Shown one piece after another: positions 1 to 8,034 of a stretch of 10,743 nt of DNA (positions are counted from its first letter, which is position 1; each line of letters begins with the position of its first letter). This DNA comes from Betaproteobacteria bacterium. Lineage in GTDB: Bacteria > Pseudomonadota > Gammaproteobacteria > Burkholderiales > Rhodocyclaceae. The notes under the pieces are model-generated. The model was not told the DNA's origin and ran no database searches. It saw only the letters and a program-made list of their open reading frames with translations. Location: positions 1 through 10,743 of the forward strand of contig JAEHDO010000328.1 of the NCBI GenBank assembly GCA_016880375.1, written 5' to 3'. A program made the position numbers and the translations under genes.

Positions 1-180
1 ATCGGCCACCTCATCTGGAGCGTGGCCGAAACCATCGCCTATCTGTCGAAGTACTTTACGCTGGAACCGGGCGACCTGATCTTCACCGGAACGCCGGAAG
101 GCGTCGGCCAAGTGAAGCGCGGCGACCGGCTGACGGGCGGAATCGACGGCCTGGGCGAACTGTCCGTGCGCATCGTCTGA
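1..180 (+). CDS. Fumarylacetoacetate hydrolase family protein, C-terminal end (probable fumarylpyruvate hydrolase), 5' truncated
   Basis: The first 59 codons run open from base 1 to a TGA at 178-180, so only the C-terminus of the protein is present. It contains the FAH-family signature [13 protein letters not shown], followed by a [16 protein letters not shown] tail typical of the short bacterial FAH proteins such as fumarylpyruvate hydrolase (NagK type). Such enzymes are cytoplasmic metal-dependent C-C hydrolases; fumarylpyruvate hydrolase splits fumarylpyruvate into fumarate and pyruvate in the gentisate pathway. The catalytic N-terminal and metal-binding part lies outside the window. The isomerase gene that would supply its substrate begins 8 bp downstream, which supports this reading over the many other FAH-family activities (2-hydroxyhepta-2,4-diene-1,7-dioate isomerase, acylpyruvase). 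Family is secure, exact substrate is inferred. Confidence 0.85.
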   Translation: MGHLIWSVAETIAYLSKYFTLEPGDLIFTGTPEGVGQVKRGDRLTGGIDGLGELSVRIV

Positions 181-188
181 GCCGCGCC

Positions 189-812
189 ATGCGCCTCCAT
201 CACTTCTCCCTGAGCTCGGCGTCCTACCGCGTGCGCATCGCCCTCAACCTGAAGGGGATCGACGCGGAATTGATCAGCCTGCGCCTGCGCGAAGGCGAGC
301 AGCGCGCTCCGGCCTATGCCGCCGTCAACCCGCAGTGCCTGGTGCCGACCCTGGTGCTGGACGACGGCACCGCCCTGACGCAGTCGCAGGCCATCATCGA
401 ATACCTCGACGAGGCCCATCCCGAGCCGCCGCTGCTGCCGCGCGAGGCGCGCGCCCGCGCCTGGGTGCGCGCCGTCGCGCAGGCCATCGCCTGCGACATC
501 CATCCGCTCAACAATCTGCGCGTGCTGCAATACCTGGAGCGCGATCTCGGACAGGATCCGGAGGCGGTCAAGGCCTGGTATGCGCACTGGGTCAGGCTCG
601 GCTTCGATGCCCTCGAGCGCCAACTCGCCGATGCGGTTGTTCCGGGCCGCTTCTGCTGCGGCGATGCGCCCGGCCTGGCGGATATTTTCCTGGTGCCGCA
701 GGTGCGCAACGCCCGGCGCTACCAGATCGACCTCGCCGCCTATCCGCGCATCTTGGCGATCGACGCGGCCTGTGCCGAACTCGACGCCTTCCGTCGCGCC
801 AGCCCAGAATGA
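189..812 (+). CDS. maiA: Maleylpyruvate/maleylacetoacetate isomerase, zeta-class GST (NagL-like)
   Basis: A 207-residue protein of normal length for zeta-class GSTs. The N-terminal thioredoxin-like domain (about 1-80) carries the SSASYRVRIAL active-site/glutathione motif at residues 9-19, then NPQCLVPTL and the glutathione-contacting QSQAIIEYL (about 66-74). The helical C-terminal domain has CDIHPLNNLRVLQYL and ends with ELDAFRRASP, both strongly reminiscent of NagL-type maleylpyruvate isomerase. The reaction is glutathione-dependent cis-trans isomerisation of maleylpyruvate to fumarylpyruvate (or maleylacetoacetate to fumarylacetoacetate) in the cytoplasm. It starts 8 bp after the FAH-family gene and has no clear Shine-Dalgarno, so translation is probably coupled. 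Its TGA overlaps the next ATG as ATGA (809-812). The pairing with an FAH-family hydrolase fits the gentisate pathway; homogentisate-pathway use cannot be excluded. Confidence 0.88.
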   Translation: MRLHHFSLSSASYRVRIALNLKGIDAELISLRLREGEQRAPAYAAVNPQCLVPTLVLDDGTALTQSQAIIEYLDEAHPEPPLLPREARARAWVRAVAQAIACDIHPLNNLRVLQYLERDLGQDPEAVKAWYAHWVRLGFDALERQLADAVVPGRFCCGDAPGLADIFLVPQVRNARRYQIDLAAYPRILAIDAACAELDAFRRASPE

Positions 813-1225
813 AGCCCTCGCGCCTGGAATTCACGGTCGATTTCTGCGATTGCGACCCGGCACGGATCGTCTTCTATCCGCGCTACTTCGACTGGTTCGA
901 TCGTGCCACCGAACGCCTGTTTCGCGAACGCGGCATGGCCTGGCCGCAGCTGTGGGCGCAGTACCGGCTGGCGGGCTTTCCCATCGTCGACGCTGGAGCG
1001 AAATTCCACGGACCCTCCCGCTTCGGCGACCGCATCGCCATCGAGAGCTGGATCGGCGAGTGGCGCAGCAAGCTGTTCGTGGTACAGCATCGCGTGCACA
1101 ATGCCGACGAGGTCGTGGTCGAGGGACATGAGCTGCGGGTGTGGGCGCTGCGCGACCCGGCCAACCCGGACAACATGAAGGCCGGCGTCGTGCCGGAGGA
1201 GATCAAGGCACGCTTTGAGGAATGA
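809..1225 (+). CDS. 4-hydroxybenzoyl-CoA thioesterase family (hot-dog fold) acyl-CoA thioesterase
   Basis: A 138-residue protein, the usual single hot-dog domain length. Residues 14-29 read DCDPARIVFYPRYFDW, matching the DCDPAGIVWYPNY signature of Pseudomonas 4-hydroxybenzoyl-CoA thioesterase; Asp16 aligns with its catalytic Asp17. Further matches to that enzyme are GFPIVDAGAKF and the IESWIGEWRSKLF strand. It should hydrolyse an aryl-CoA thioester to the free acid and CoA in the cytoplasm. The ATG overlaps the isomerase stop (ATGA), so the gene is translationally coupled to gentisate-type lower-pathway genes. A frame open since 335 extends upstream but only shadows the isomerase; the ATG at 809 gives the family's length. 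In this setting gentisyl-CoA, 3-hydroxybenzoyl-CoA or another hydroxybenzoyl-CoA are plausible substrates. Family is confident; substrate is inference. Confidence 0.88.
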   Translation: MKPSRLEFTVDFCDCDPARIVFYPRYFDWFDRATERLFRERGMAWPQLWAQYRLAGFPIVDAGAKFHGPSRFGDRIAIESWIGEWRSKLFVVQHRVHNADEVVVEGHELRVWALRDPANPDNMKAGVVPEEIKARFEE

Positions 1226-1231
1226 GAGGAG
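1225..1231 (+). promoter_or_regulatory. Ribosome binding site that selects the peroxiredoxin start
   Basis: AGAGGAG at 1225-1231 directly abuts an ATG at 1232 (no spacer) but lies 6 bp before the second in-frame ATG at 1238. The normal spacing favours 1238 as the real start. The site overlaps the last base of the thioesterase stop codon, which is consistent with an operon. Confidence 0.6.
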
Positions 1232-1237
1232 ATGACG

Positions 1238-1930
1238 ATGGAAAATGCCTGGACAACCAGCCTGCCGCGGATGAACGAGCCTGCGCCGGACTTTTCAGCC
1301 AGGACCACCCAGGGGCCGCGGGCGCTGAAGGACTACCGCGGCAAATGGCTGATCCTGTTTTCGCACCCGGCGGACTTTACCCCGGTATGTACCTCCGAGA
1401 TCGTCGCCTTCTCCCGCGCCCACCCGCGCTTCAAGGCGCTCGGCTGCGAGCTGCTGGGCCTGTCGGTCGACAGCAACTTCGCCCACCTCGCGTGGATCCG
1501 CAACATCCGCGACAATTTCGGCGTCGAAGTGCCTTTCCCCATCATCGAGGACCTGTCGATGCGTGTGGCCCACGACTACGGCATGGTCCAGTCCGGCGCC
1601 AGCGATACCTCGACGGTGCGTGCGGTGTTCTTCATCGACCCGGAATCGAGGGTGCGGGCGATGGTGTACTACCCTATGAGCAATGGCCGCTCGGTGGAGG
1701 AATTCCTGCGCATGCTGCAGGCCATGCAGACCTCCGACCGGCATTGCGTCGCCACGCCCGAAGGCTGGCAGCCCGGCGACAAGGTGGTCGTGCCGCCGCC
1801 GAACACGATGGCCGATGCCGATGCACGCGCCGGAGCCGGCTACGAATACGTGGACTGGTACTTTTCCAAGACCGAAGTTTCGAATAAAGCCAAACCCGCC
1901 GGCAAGTCGAAGCCACCGCGGAAGAAATGA
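1238..1930 (+). CDS. Peroxiredoxin, AhpC/Prx6 (1-Cys-like) type
   Basis: A 230-residue thioredoxin-fold peroxidase. The peroxidatic cysteine is Cys51 in HPADFTPVCTSE (residues 43-54), the Prx signature PxxxT/SxxC. The long C-terminal region, with ATPEGWQPGDKVVVPPPNT and YVDWYF near residues 172-210, is characteristic of the Prx6 subfamily rather than the short AhpC/Prx1 type. It reduces H2O2 or organic peroxides in the cytoplasm using a thiol donor not identifiable here. The last 14 or so residues form a Lys/Pro-rich tail (AKPAGKSKPPRKK) beyond the usual domain. The gene follows the thioesterase by 12 bp, so it is probably the last gene of this plus-strand operon. An alternative start at 1232 adds two residues. 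It could protect oxygenase or oxygen-sensitive reductase chemistry; that role is inference. Confidence 0.9.
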   Translation: MENAWTTSLPRMNEPAPDFSARTTQGPRALKDYRGKWLILFSHPADFTPVCTSEIVAFSRAHPRFKALGCELLGLSVDSNFAHLAWIRNIRDNFGVEVPFPIIEDLSMRVAHDYGMVQSGASDTSTVRAVFFIDPESRVRAMVYYPMSNGRSVEEFLRMLQAMQTSDRHCVATPEGWQPGDKVVVPPPNTMADADARAGAGYEYVDWYFSKTEVSNKAKPAGKSKPPRKK

Positions 1931-1955
1931 AGAAAGCGGTGGTCTCCCTTAGCGA

Positions 1956-3263
1956 TCATGCCGCCATGAATTCGCGCTTCAGCCCCAGCGTCTCCATGAA
2001 TGAGTCGACCCGGTTCTGCGCGCGCACCATGTCGAACTCGCGCTCGTCGCCCATGTTCCCTTCGTAGGTCATCACCGGGATGCCGGCGGCGGCCAGGCCG
2101 AGGCGGTTTTCCATGATGCCCATCGACAGGCCTTCGCAGCCGCGGTTCATGTGGATCATGACGCCGTCGACGCCCCAGTGCTTGACGATGTACTTCATCA
2201 TCTCGGTCTTCAATGAGGGGTCGAAGAAGTGCTGCCACAGCGGCTTCGACAGGTTCCAGTCGGCGTACAGGCGCAGCGCCGTGGCGCGGTCGTTGATCTC
2301 GATGCCCTTTTTCCACGGCAGGGTGCGCGGCATCCAGCTGCCGTCCTCGCGGGTTTCCCAGGTGCCCTCCAGCCCGAAGGTGTACAGCGAACCGATGGAA
2401 ACGGCGCCGAACTCCTCGAGATAGCGGAAGATCTTCAGGAAGGCCCAGGGCGGCTGCGTGTCGGACATGACGCGGCAGCGCTCGTTGGGAACGGCAGCGA
2501 TGCCGCGGGCGACGCGGTCCTTGACCTCGTCGAGCAGTTCCTCGTAGAAATCGGCGCACCACTGCGATGACTTGTGCAGCACCGCCAGCACGTAGAGCGA
2601 ATACATGGTTTTCTCGTCGAGTGGCGCCGGCCGCGCCTGGTTGAGCAGGCAGACCTCGGCCCACAGCGAAGTGGCCCGCATCTCGTTCTTCACGGCGCGA
2701 ATCAATAGCTCGTCATCGCATTGGCGTCCGGTTACCTTCTCGACGAACTCGATCGATTCGTGCAGCTGGTTGGTGACGTAGTCGAGGCGGCTCTCGTCGA
2801 TGTCCTTGTAGGCGCCGATGCTGACATCGACGTAGAAATCCGGCACACCCTCAAACTTCGAGGCATGCTGGTACCACTTGGCGTGGGAGCAGCAGATCTG
2901 CGTCTGGAAGTTGAAGTCGGGCTTGGGGAATTCGCCCCCGAAGGCGTACTTGTTGAGGTGCATACCGCCCCAATAGAGGCGCATGTAGGCACACAGGTCG
3001 CGGGCGAAGCCGGCGGCTTCGGCCGCATCCAGGCATTCCTTGGCGAACTTGCGGTCGAAGGCGATGGCGGCGCCGTAGGGCTCCCCGGTGAGGGGATGCA
3101 CGTCGTCGCCGAAGGCGGTCGGAATGGCGTCGAAGGACCAGCCGGCCGCGCCCCAGCGAATGCCGCCCTTGTCCTTGGCGCGGGCATAGTTGATGTAGTA
3201 CTGCTCGCGCAGTTCCTTGGCCTTCTTCCAGCACTTCAGCGGTTCGGTCGGGTACCTGGCCAT
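1956..3263 (-). CDS. bcrB: Benzoyl-CoA reductase BcrB-like subunit (HgdB/2-hydroxyacyl-CoA dehydratase D family), orphan
   Basis: A 435-residue protein of the BcrB/BcrC/HgdB family, whose members carry [4Fe-4S] clusters and form the substrate-reducing half of class I ATP-dependent benzoyl-CoA reductase. Characteristic stretches include [10 protein letters not shown] (91-100), [11 protein letters not shown] (121-131), [11 protein letters not shown] (268-278), and [11 protein letters not shown] (372-382) followed by [18 protein letters not shown]. Cys91, Cys124/Cys125 and Cys376 are the best candidates for cluster ligands by position. The ATG at 3263 is chosen because AAGGA lies 7 nt upstream and the length then fits BcrB; an upstream in-frame start at 3296 would sit inside the operator palindrome. 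The partner BcrC-like subunit and the ATPase subunits (BcrA/BcrD) are absent from the window. It sits downstream of the acyl-CoA dehydrogenase gene and has its own operator. It may replace BcrB in a housekeeping reductase or act as a related dehydratase; family is certain, role is not. Confidence 0.88.
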   Translation of the reverse strand: MARYPTEPLKCWKKAKELREQYYINYARAKDKGGIRWGAAGWSFDAIPTAFGDDVHPLTGEPYGAAIAFDRKFAKECLDAAEAAGFARDLCAYMRLYWGGMHLNKYAFGGEFPKPDFNFQTQICCSHAKWYQHASKFEGVPDFYVDVSIGAYKDIDESRLDYVTNQLHESIEFVEKVTGRQCDDELLIRAVKNEMRATSLWAEVCLLNQARPAPLDEKTMYSLYVLAVLHKSSQWCADFYEELLDEVKDRVARGIAAVPNERCRVMSDTQPPWAFLKIFRYLEEFGAVSIGSLYTFGLEGTWETREDGSWMPRTLPWKKGIEINDRATALRLYADWNLSKPLWQHFFDPSLKTEMMKYIVKHWGVDGVMIHMNRGCEGLSMGIMENRLGLAAAGIPVMTYEGNMGDEREFDMVRAQNRVDSFMETLGLKREFMAA

Positions 3264-3285
3264 GACGATTTCCTTTTCAGTAGGG

Positions 3286-3303
3286 TGAATGAACAATCAT
3301 TCA
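3286..3303. promoter_or_regulatory. Operator 3: perfect palindrome upstream of bcrB-like gene
   Basis: TGAATGA-ACAA-TCATTCA, a perfect 7-bp inverted repeat with a 4-bp spacer, centred about 32 bp upstream of the bcrB-like ATG. It has the same form as the two sites in the ligase/SDR intergenic region and as the B. subtilis FadR (TetR family) operator consensus. It implies that the bcrB-like gene has its own regulated promoter. I could not find a convincing -35/-10 pair here; TTGCAA at 3307-3312 is a weak -35 candidate on the minus strand. Confidence 0.75.
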
Positions 3304-3348
3304 AGTTTGCAAGCAGGAGAGGGCAGCCTTTTCGCGAGGCAGGGAGGC

Positions 3349-4527
<1,179 letters not shown>

Positions 4528-4555
4528 GGTGTCCTCGCCTGAAGGTCAGCTTGCG

Positions 4556-6097
4556 TCATGATGCAGGATTCCGGAGCATTTCGCGCAGCCGGAAGCGCTG
4601 CATCTTGCCCGTCGCCGTCTGTGGCATCTGCTTCAGGAAGCGGATGGTGCGCGGGCATTTGTAGATGGACAGCGTTGATTTGAAGGTCTGCAGCAGCGCC
4701 TCGGTCAACGCGGCCTGGTCGGCCTCCGGATCGCCGGGCACGGCGAAAAGTGCGATTCGCGTCAGCCCATCTTCGTTCAGATAGCCGACTACCGCGGCCT
4801 CCGCCACGCCGGGCATGGACAGGGCGCAGGCTTCGATTTCGGCCGGGCTGACCCATTGGCCCGAGATTTTCAGCATGTCGTCGCCGCGGCCCATGTGGTA
4901 CCAGCGGCCCTCGGCGTCGAAGCGAAACATGTCTCCAGGGAAGTACCAGCCGTCGCGCAGGGCGCGCCTCGTCACCTCCGGCAGGTTCCAATAGCCGACG
5001 AACTGGCAGGGTGTACGGATGGCGATCAGTCCGGGTGACTCCGGCGTGGTGATGTCCCTGCCGTCTTCGCCGACGAGGCGTACCTCGGCCCACGGCACCG
5101 GCCGGCCGGACGAACCGGCGCGGGAATCCTCCGGCCGGTTGACCAGGAAGAGGAACACCGTCTCCGAAGAGCCGATGCCGTCGCAGATCGGCTTGCCGGC
5201 CAGCTCCAGCCAGTCCTCGTAGAGCGACTCAGGCAGCTTCTCGCCGGCGGAGACGAAATGCCGGATGCGGCGGAAGGAGGGCTGCACCGGAGCGCCTTCC
5301 CGCAGCAGGTTGCGGTACATCACAGGGGTGCTGAAGAACACGTCCGGCCGATGGCGCTCGACGGTTGACATGATCAGCTTAGGTTCAGGCCAGGCCGGCG
5401 ACAGGATGACGGTGGCGCCGCATTGCAGGCCGCCCATCAGCGAATGACCGAGGGCGAAACCGAAAAATATCTTTGAAGTGGTGAACACGCGGTCGCCGGG
5501 ACGCATGCCGAGCAGCTCGCGCTCGAGGCAGTCGGCCACCCGTGCGGTGCGGTGGGGGTGCATTACCGCCTTCGGCTTGCCCGTCGTGCCGGACGAATAC
5601 AGCCAGAAGCCGACCTCCTCCGGATCGACCAGCACCGATTCGAGCCGATCCGTCTGCCCGGCGAGGAACTCGGCGTGTCCGAGATAGGGTGGCAGCGATG
5701 CCTTGCCAAGAATGATGGCGAGCGGCGGCGCAGCCATGCCCCCGACCGCGCTTTCATAGAGATCGAGAAAATGGGCATCGACGAAGATGGCGCTGCAGCC
5801 GCTGTCCTCGATGACGAAACGCAGGTCGCGCGGCGCCAGCCGCACATTGAGCGCGACGGCGACGGCACCGATACGCAGCGTGCCGAGATAGGCGGCCACC
5901 AGTTCGGGCGAGTCGTCCATCAGGAACAGCACCCGCCCGCCGCGCGCGATGCCCTGCGCCTTCAGTGCGTTGCCGTGGCGGTTGACCTCGGCGTTCAGTT
6001 CCCGGTAGCTGACCTCACGGTCGCCACAAAGGAGGGCGATCTGCTCGCCGAGGCCCATGGCTAGCGGCCTGCCGATGATCTCGTCTGCAGCATTCAT
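4556..6097 (-). CDS. Benzoate/hydroxybenzoate-CoA ligase family protein (AMP-forming)
   Basis: An ANL-superfamily ligase of 513 residues from the chosen start. The P-loop-like A3 motif [16 protein letters not shown], the A5-like [13 protein letters not shown], the A7/A8 stretch GDMFR...[20 protein letters not shown] and the A10 motif [13 protein letters not shown] (Lys498, the adenylation lysine) are all present. The segments [25 protein letters not shown] and [11 protein letters not shown] are typical of benzoate/4-hydroxybenzoate-CoA ligases. It should activate an aromatic acid with ATP and CoA in the cytoplasm. ATG 6097 is preferred because AAGGA precedes it by 4 nt and the protein then begins [12 protein letters not shown]; alternative in-frame starts are ATG 6109, ATG 6130 and GTG 6154, without better ribosome binding sites. 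It is the first gene of the leftward operon, preceded by a TTGACA promoter and an operator. 3-Hydroxybenzoate is the favoured substrate on context. Confidence 0.9.
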   Translation of the reverse strand: MNAADEIIGRPLAMGLGEQIALLCGDREVSYRELNAEVNRHGNALKAQGIARGGRVLFLMDDSPELVAAYLGTLRIGAVAVALNVRLAPRDLRFVIEDSGCSAIFVDAHFLDLYESAVGGMAAPPLAIILGKASLPPYLGHAEFLAGQTDRLESVLVDPEEVGFWLYSSGTTGKPKAVMHPHRTARVADCLERELLGMRPGDRVFTTSKIFFGFALGHSLMGGLQCGATVILSPAWPEPKLIMSTVERHRPDVFFSTPVMYRNLLREGAPVQPSFRRIRHFVSAGEKLPESLYEDWLELAGKPICDGIGSSETVFLFLVNRPEDSRAGSSGRPVPWAEVRLVGEDGRDITTPESPGLIAIRTPCQFVGYWNLPEVTRRALRDGWYFPGDMFRFDAEGRWYHMGRGDDMLKISGQWVSPAEIEACALSMPGVAEAAVVGYLNEDGLTRIALFAVPGDPEADQAALTEALLQTFKSTLSIYKCPRTIRFLKQMPQTATGKMQRFRLREMLRNPAS

Positions 6098-6195
6098 GGA
6101 GTCCTTCATGATCCCGATCTCAAGGTTCATTGTTTGCGCGACATACGCGGGCACTCATCGCCGTTTGCAGTGCTGCCTGATCCGCAACGGCACAA

Positions 6196-6213
6196 TGATT
6201 GAACACTCATTCA
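6196..6213. promoter_or_regulatory. Operator 1: near-perfect palindrome over the ligase promoter
   Basis: TGATTGA-ACAC-TCATTCA, a 7-4-7 inverted repeat with one mismatch in the arms. It covers the -10 hexamer and the adjoining half of the spacer of the leftward ligase promoter. It is 98 bp upstream of the ligase ATG at 6097. A bound dimer here would block RNA polymerase, so it reads as a repressor site. Confidence 0.75.
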
Positions 6214-6226
6214 TCTTGATTGTCAA
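6198..6226 (-). promoter_or_regulatory. Sigma70-like promoter for the ligase-ACAD operon
   Basis: On the minus strand a perfect -35 TTGACA (6226-6221) is followed after exactly 17 bp by TTCAAT (6203-6198, 4 of 6 to the -10 consensus). Transcription would start near 6190. The -10 lies inside operator 1. Confidence 0.55.
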
Positions 6227-6249
6227 GTTATTGCATTTGTTAATAATAG

Positions 6250-6278
6250 TTGACACATAAAAATGAATGAGCAATCAT
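6250..6278 (+). promoter_or_regulatory. Sigma70-like promoter for the SDR-crotonase-tetR operon
   Basis: A perfect -35 TTGACA at 6250-6255 is followed after 17 bp by AATCAT at 6273-6278 (4 of 6 to the -10 consensus). Transcription would start near 6285, giving a leader of about 65 nt before the SDR ATG. The -10 lies inside operator 2. Confidence 0.5.
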
Positions 6279-6281
6279 TCA
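6264..6281. promoter_or_regulatory. Operator 2: perfect palindrome over the SDR-operon promoter
   Basis: TGAATGA-GCAA-TCATTCA, a perfect 7-bp inverted repeat with a 4-bp spacer. Its centre is 68 bp from that of operator 1. It begins 8 bp downstream of the TTGACA -35, almost the mirror image of operator 1 (7 bp), so both divergent promoters carry the site in the same place. Confidence 0.78.
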
Positions 6282-6285
6282 GTAA

Positions 6286-6319
6286 CGGCCTTTTGCCGGC
6301 CCGCCGCTTTTCGGCGGGC
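6286..6319 (+). other. Two tandem hairpins in the SDR-operon leader
   Basis: Two adjacent inverted repeats have identical CTTTT loops. The first is a 4-bp stem, CGGC at 6286-6289 with GCCG at 6295-6298. The second is a perfect 8-bp stem, GCCCGCCG at 6299-6306 with CGGCGGGC at 6312-6319. No U-tract follows, so this is not a canonical terminator. They lie between operator 2 and the ribosome binding site and would form at the very 5' end of the transcript. A role in mRNA stability or attenuation is possible but unproven. Confidence 0.5.
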
Positions 6320-6335
6320 GTGAAATTGCCAGTTT

Positions 6336-6340
6336 GGAGG
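6336..6340 (+). promoter_or_regulatory. Ribosome binding site of the SDR gene
   Basis: GGAGG lies 10 nt before the ATG at 6351 and only 1 nt before an in-frame TTG at 6342. This spacing, together with the family N-terminus beginning [12 protein letters not shown], selects the ATG at 6351. Confidence 0.6.
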
Positions 6341-6350
6341 TTTGGAAGCC

Positions 6351-7097
6351 ATGCGATTGAAGGACAAGACAGCTGTGGTCACGGGCGCCGCTTCGGGCAT
6401 CGGGCGGGCCACCGCCGAAACGCTGGCGGCGGAAGGCGCCTACGTGTTCCTTGGAGACATCGACGAGGAAAAGGGGCGCGCCGCTGCCGCCGAACTGGGC
6501 GGGCGCGGGATGGGTGCGGAGTTCATCCGGCTCGATGTCACCGATCTCGCTTCGATAGCGCAGTGCAAGCAGCAGGCGTATGCCCGGCGCGGGCACGTTG
6601 ATATCGTCGCCAACGTCGCCGGCTGGGGCAAGATCCAGCCCTTCATGGAGAACACGCCTGAGTTCTGGCGCAAGGTGATCGATCTCAACCTGCTCGGGCC
6701 GGTGGCGGTATCCCACGCCTTCCTCGACAAGATGATCGAGCGCGGCACCGGCAAGGTGGTCATCGTCGCGAGCGACGCCGGGCGCGTCGGCAGCTTCGGC
6801 GAGACCGTCTATTCCGGCGCCAAGGGCGGCGCCATCGCCTTCTGCAAATCGCTGGCGCGGGAAGTAGCCCGCTACAACATCAACGTCAACTGCGTCTGTC
6901 CGGGACCGACCGATACGCCCCTGCTGCGCGCCGTGCCGGAGAAGCACCAGGAGGCCTTCGTCAAGGCCACGCCGATGCGGCGTCTGGCCAAGCCTTCCGA
7001 AATCGCCGACGCCGTGCTGTTCTTCGCCAGCGACCAGGCCAGCTTCGTCACCGGCCAGGTGCTCAGCGTGAGCGGCGGCCTGACGCTGGCGGGCTGA
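6351..7097 (+). CDS. Short-chain dehydrogenase/reductase (probable 3-hydroxyacyl-CoA or alicyclic alcohol dehydrogenase)
   Basis: A 248-residue classical SDR. The Rossmann nucleotide motif TGAASGIG is at 11-18, Asp36 at the end of beta-2 suggests NAD(H) preference, NVAG (88-91) is a variant of NNAG, and the catalytic tetrad is Asn113, Ser141, Tyr154 and Lys158 (YSGAK). PGPTDTPLL and the SGGLTLAG C-terminus are typical of FabG-like members. In a CoA-thioester aromatic pathway it most plausibly oxidises a ring or chain hydroxyl (a 3-hydroxyacyl-CoA-type step). It is the first gene of the rightward operon, behind operator 2 and a hairpin leader, with crotonase 1 following after 38 bp. FabG-like proteins cannot be assigned a substrate by motif alone; a role specific for the retained ring hydroxyl of a hydroxybenzoate is attractive but inferred. 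Confidence 0.88.
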   Translation: MRLKDKTAVVTGAASGIGRATAETLAAEGAYVFLGDIDEEKGRAAAAELGGRGMGAEFIRLDVTDLASIAQCKQQAYARRGHVDIVANVAGWGKIQPFMENTPEFWRKVIDLNLLGPVAVSHAFLDKMIERGTGKVVIVASDAGRVGSFGETVYSGAKGGAIAFCKSLAREVARYNINVNCVCPGPTDTPLLRAVPEKHQEAFVKATPMRRLAKPSEIADAVLFFASDQASFVTGQVLSVSGGLTLAG

Positions 7098-7135
7098 GCC
7101 CGCCGGTTGCAACCATCACTGAACAGGAGAATCGA

Positions 7136-7954
7136 ATGTACAAGCTGAAAGCCGCAGAATGGCGCCCGCAGCACTTCAAGCTCGAAGTTGCGGATCGCGT
7201 CGCCACCGTCACGCTCAACCGCCCGGAGCGGAAGAATCCGCTGACCTTCGAGAGCTATGCCGAGCTGCGCGACACCTTTCACCGCTTCCAGTATGCCGAG
7301 GATGTGCGCGCCATCGTGATCACCGGCGCTGGCGGCAACTTCTGCTCGGGCGGCGACGTGCACGAGATCATCGGGCCGCTGACCAAGATGAGCATGGACG
7401 AGCTGTTGGCATTCACCCGCATGACGGGCAACCTGGTGAAGGAGATGCGCACCTGCCCGCAGCCGATCATCGCGGCGGTGGACGGCGTCTGCGCCGGGGC
7501 AGGGGCGATCATCTCGATGGCTTCCGACCTGCGCTATGCCACGCCGGCGGCGAAAACCGCCTTCCTCTTCGTGCGCGTCGGGCTGGCCGGCTGCGACATG
7601 GGCGCCTGCGCCATCCTGCCGCGGATCATCGGCCAGGGGCGGGCAGCCGAGCTGCTGTACACCGGCAACGCCATGAGCGCCGAGGAAGGACTGGCCTGGG
7701 GCTACTTCAACGGCGTCGTGCCGGCGGAGCAGTTGATGGAAAAAACGCACAAGATGGCGCTGTCGCTGGCGGATGGGCCGGCCTTTGCCCACTTCATGAC
7801 CAAAAAGTGCCTGCACCAGGAATGGAACCAGACCATCGAACAGGCGCTTGAGACGGAAGCCGAGGCCCAGGCGATCTGCATGCAGACGAAGGACTTTACC
7901 CGCGCCTACAATGCCTTTGTCGCCAAGGAAAAACCGAAGTTCGAAGGTAACTGA
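7136..7954 (+). CDS. Enoyl-CoA hydratase/isomerase (crotonase) family protein 1, atypical active site
   Basis: A 272-residue crotonase-fold protein with AGGAGA 5 nt before the ATG. The oxyanion-hole elements are NFCSGGDV (68-75) and the [10 protein letters not shown] loop (115-124). The two canonical hydratase glutamates are not found: the position equivalent to rat crotonase Glu116 appears to be Ile125, and the second glutamate's segment reads [12 protein letters not shown] (145-156), where Asp154 is the only nearby acidic residue. It therefore belongs to a crotonase branch that may not perform simple syn-hydration and could be an isomerase, a hydrolase or a ring-modifying enzyme. It is too short to be the approximately 370-residue 6-oxocyclohexene-carbonyl-CoA hydrolase (Oah/BamA). 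It follows the SDR gene by 38 bp and precedes tetR by 80 bp, in one operon. Confidence 0.87.
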   Translation: MYKLKAAEWRPQHFKLEVADRVATVTLNRPERKNPLTFESYAELRDTFHRFQYAEDVRAIVITGAGGNFCSGGDVHEIIGPLTKMSMDELLAFTRMTGNLVKEMRTCPQPIIAAVDGVCAGAGAIISMASDLRYATPAAKTAFLFVRVGLAGCDMGACAILPRIIGQGRAAELLYTGNAMSAEEGLAWGYFNGVVPAEQLMEKTHKMALSLADGPAFAHFMTKKCLHQEWNQTIEQALETEAEAQAICMQTKDFTRAYNAFVAKEKPKFEGN

Positions 7955-8034
7955 GGCGGTTGTCGCGCACTCAAGGCCTGCCCGATGCAGCCACATGCCA
8001 GACTCCCCGCCATGACCGAAGAACCGGAGGGAAC

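Noticed and set aside
335..808. N-terminal extension of the thioesterase frame upstream of 809
   Set aside because: It overlaps the isomerase in another frame and has low-complexity composition; the 138-residue protein from 809 matches the thioesterase family.
1997..2003. TGAATGA half-site inside the bcrB-like coding region
   Set aside because: No TCATTCA arm follows at the right spacing; a chance half-site.
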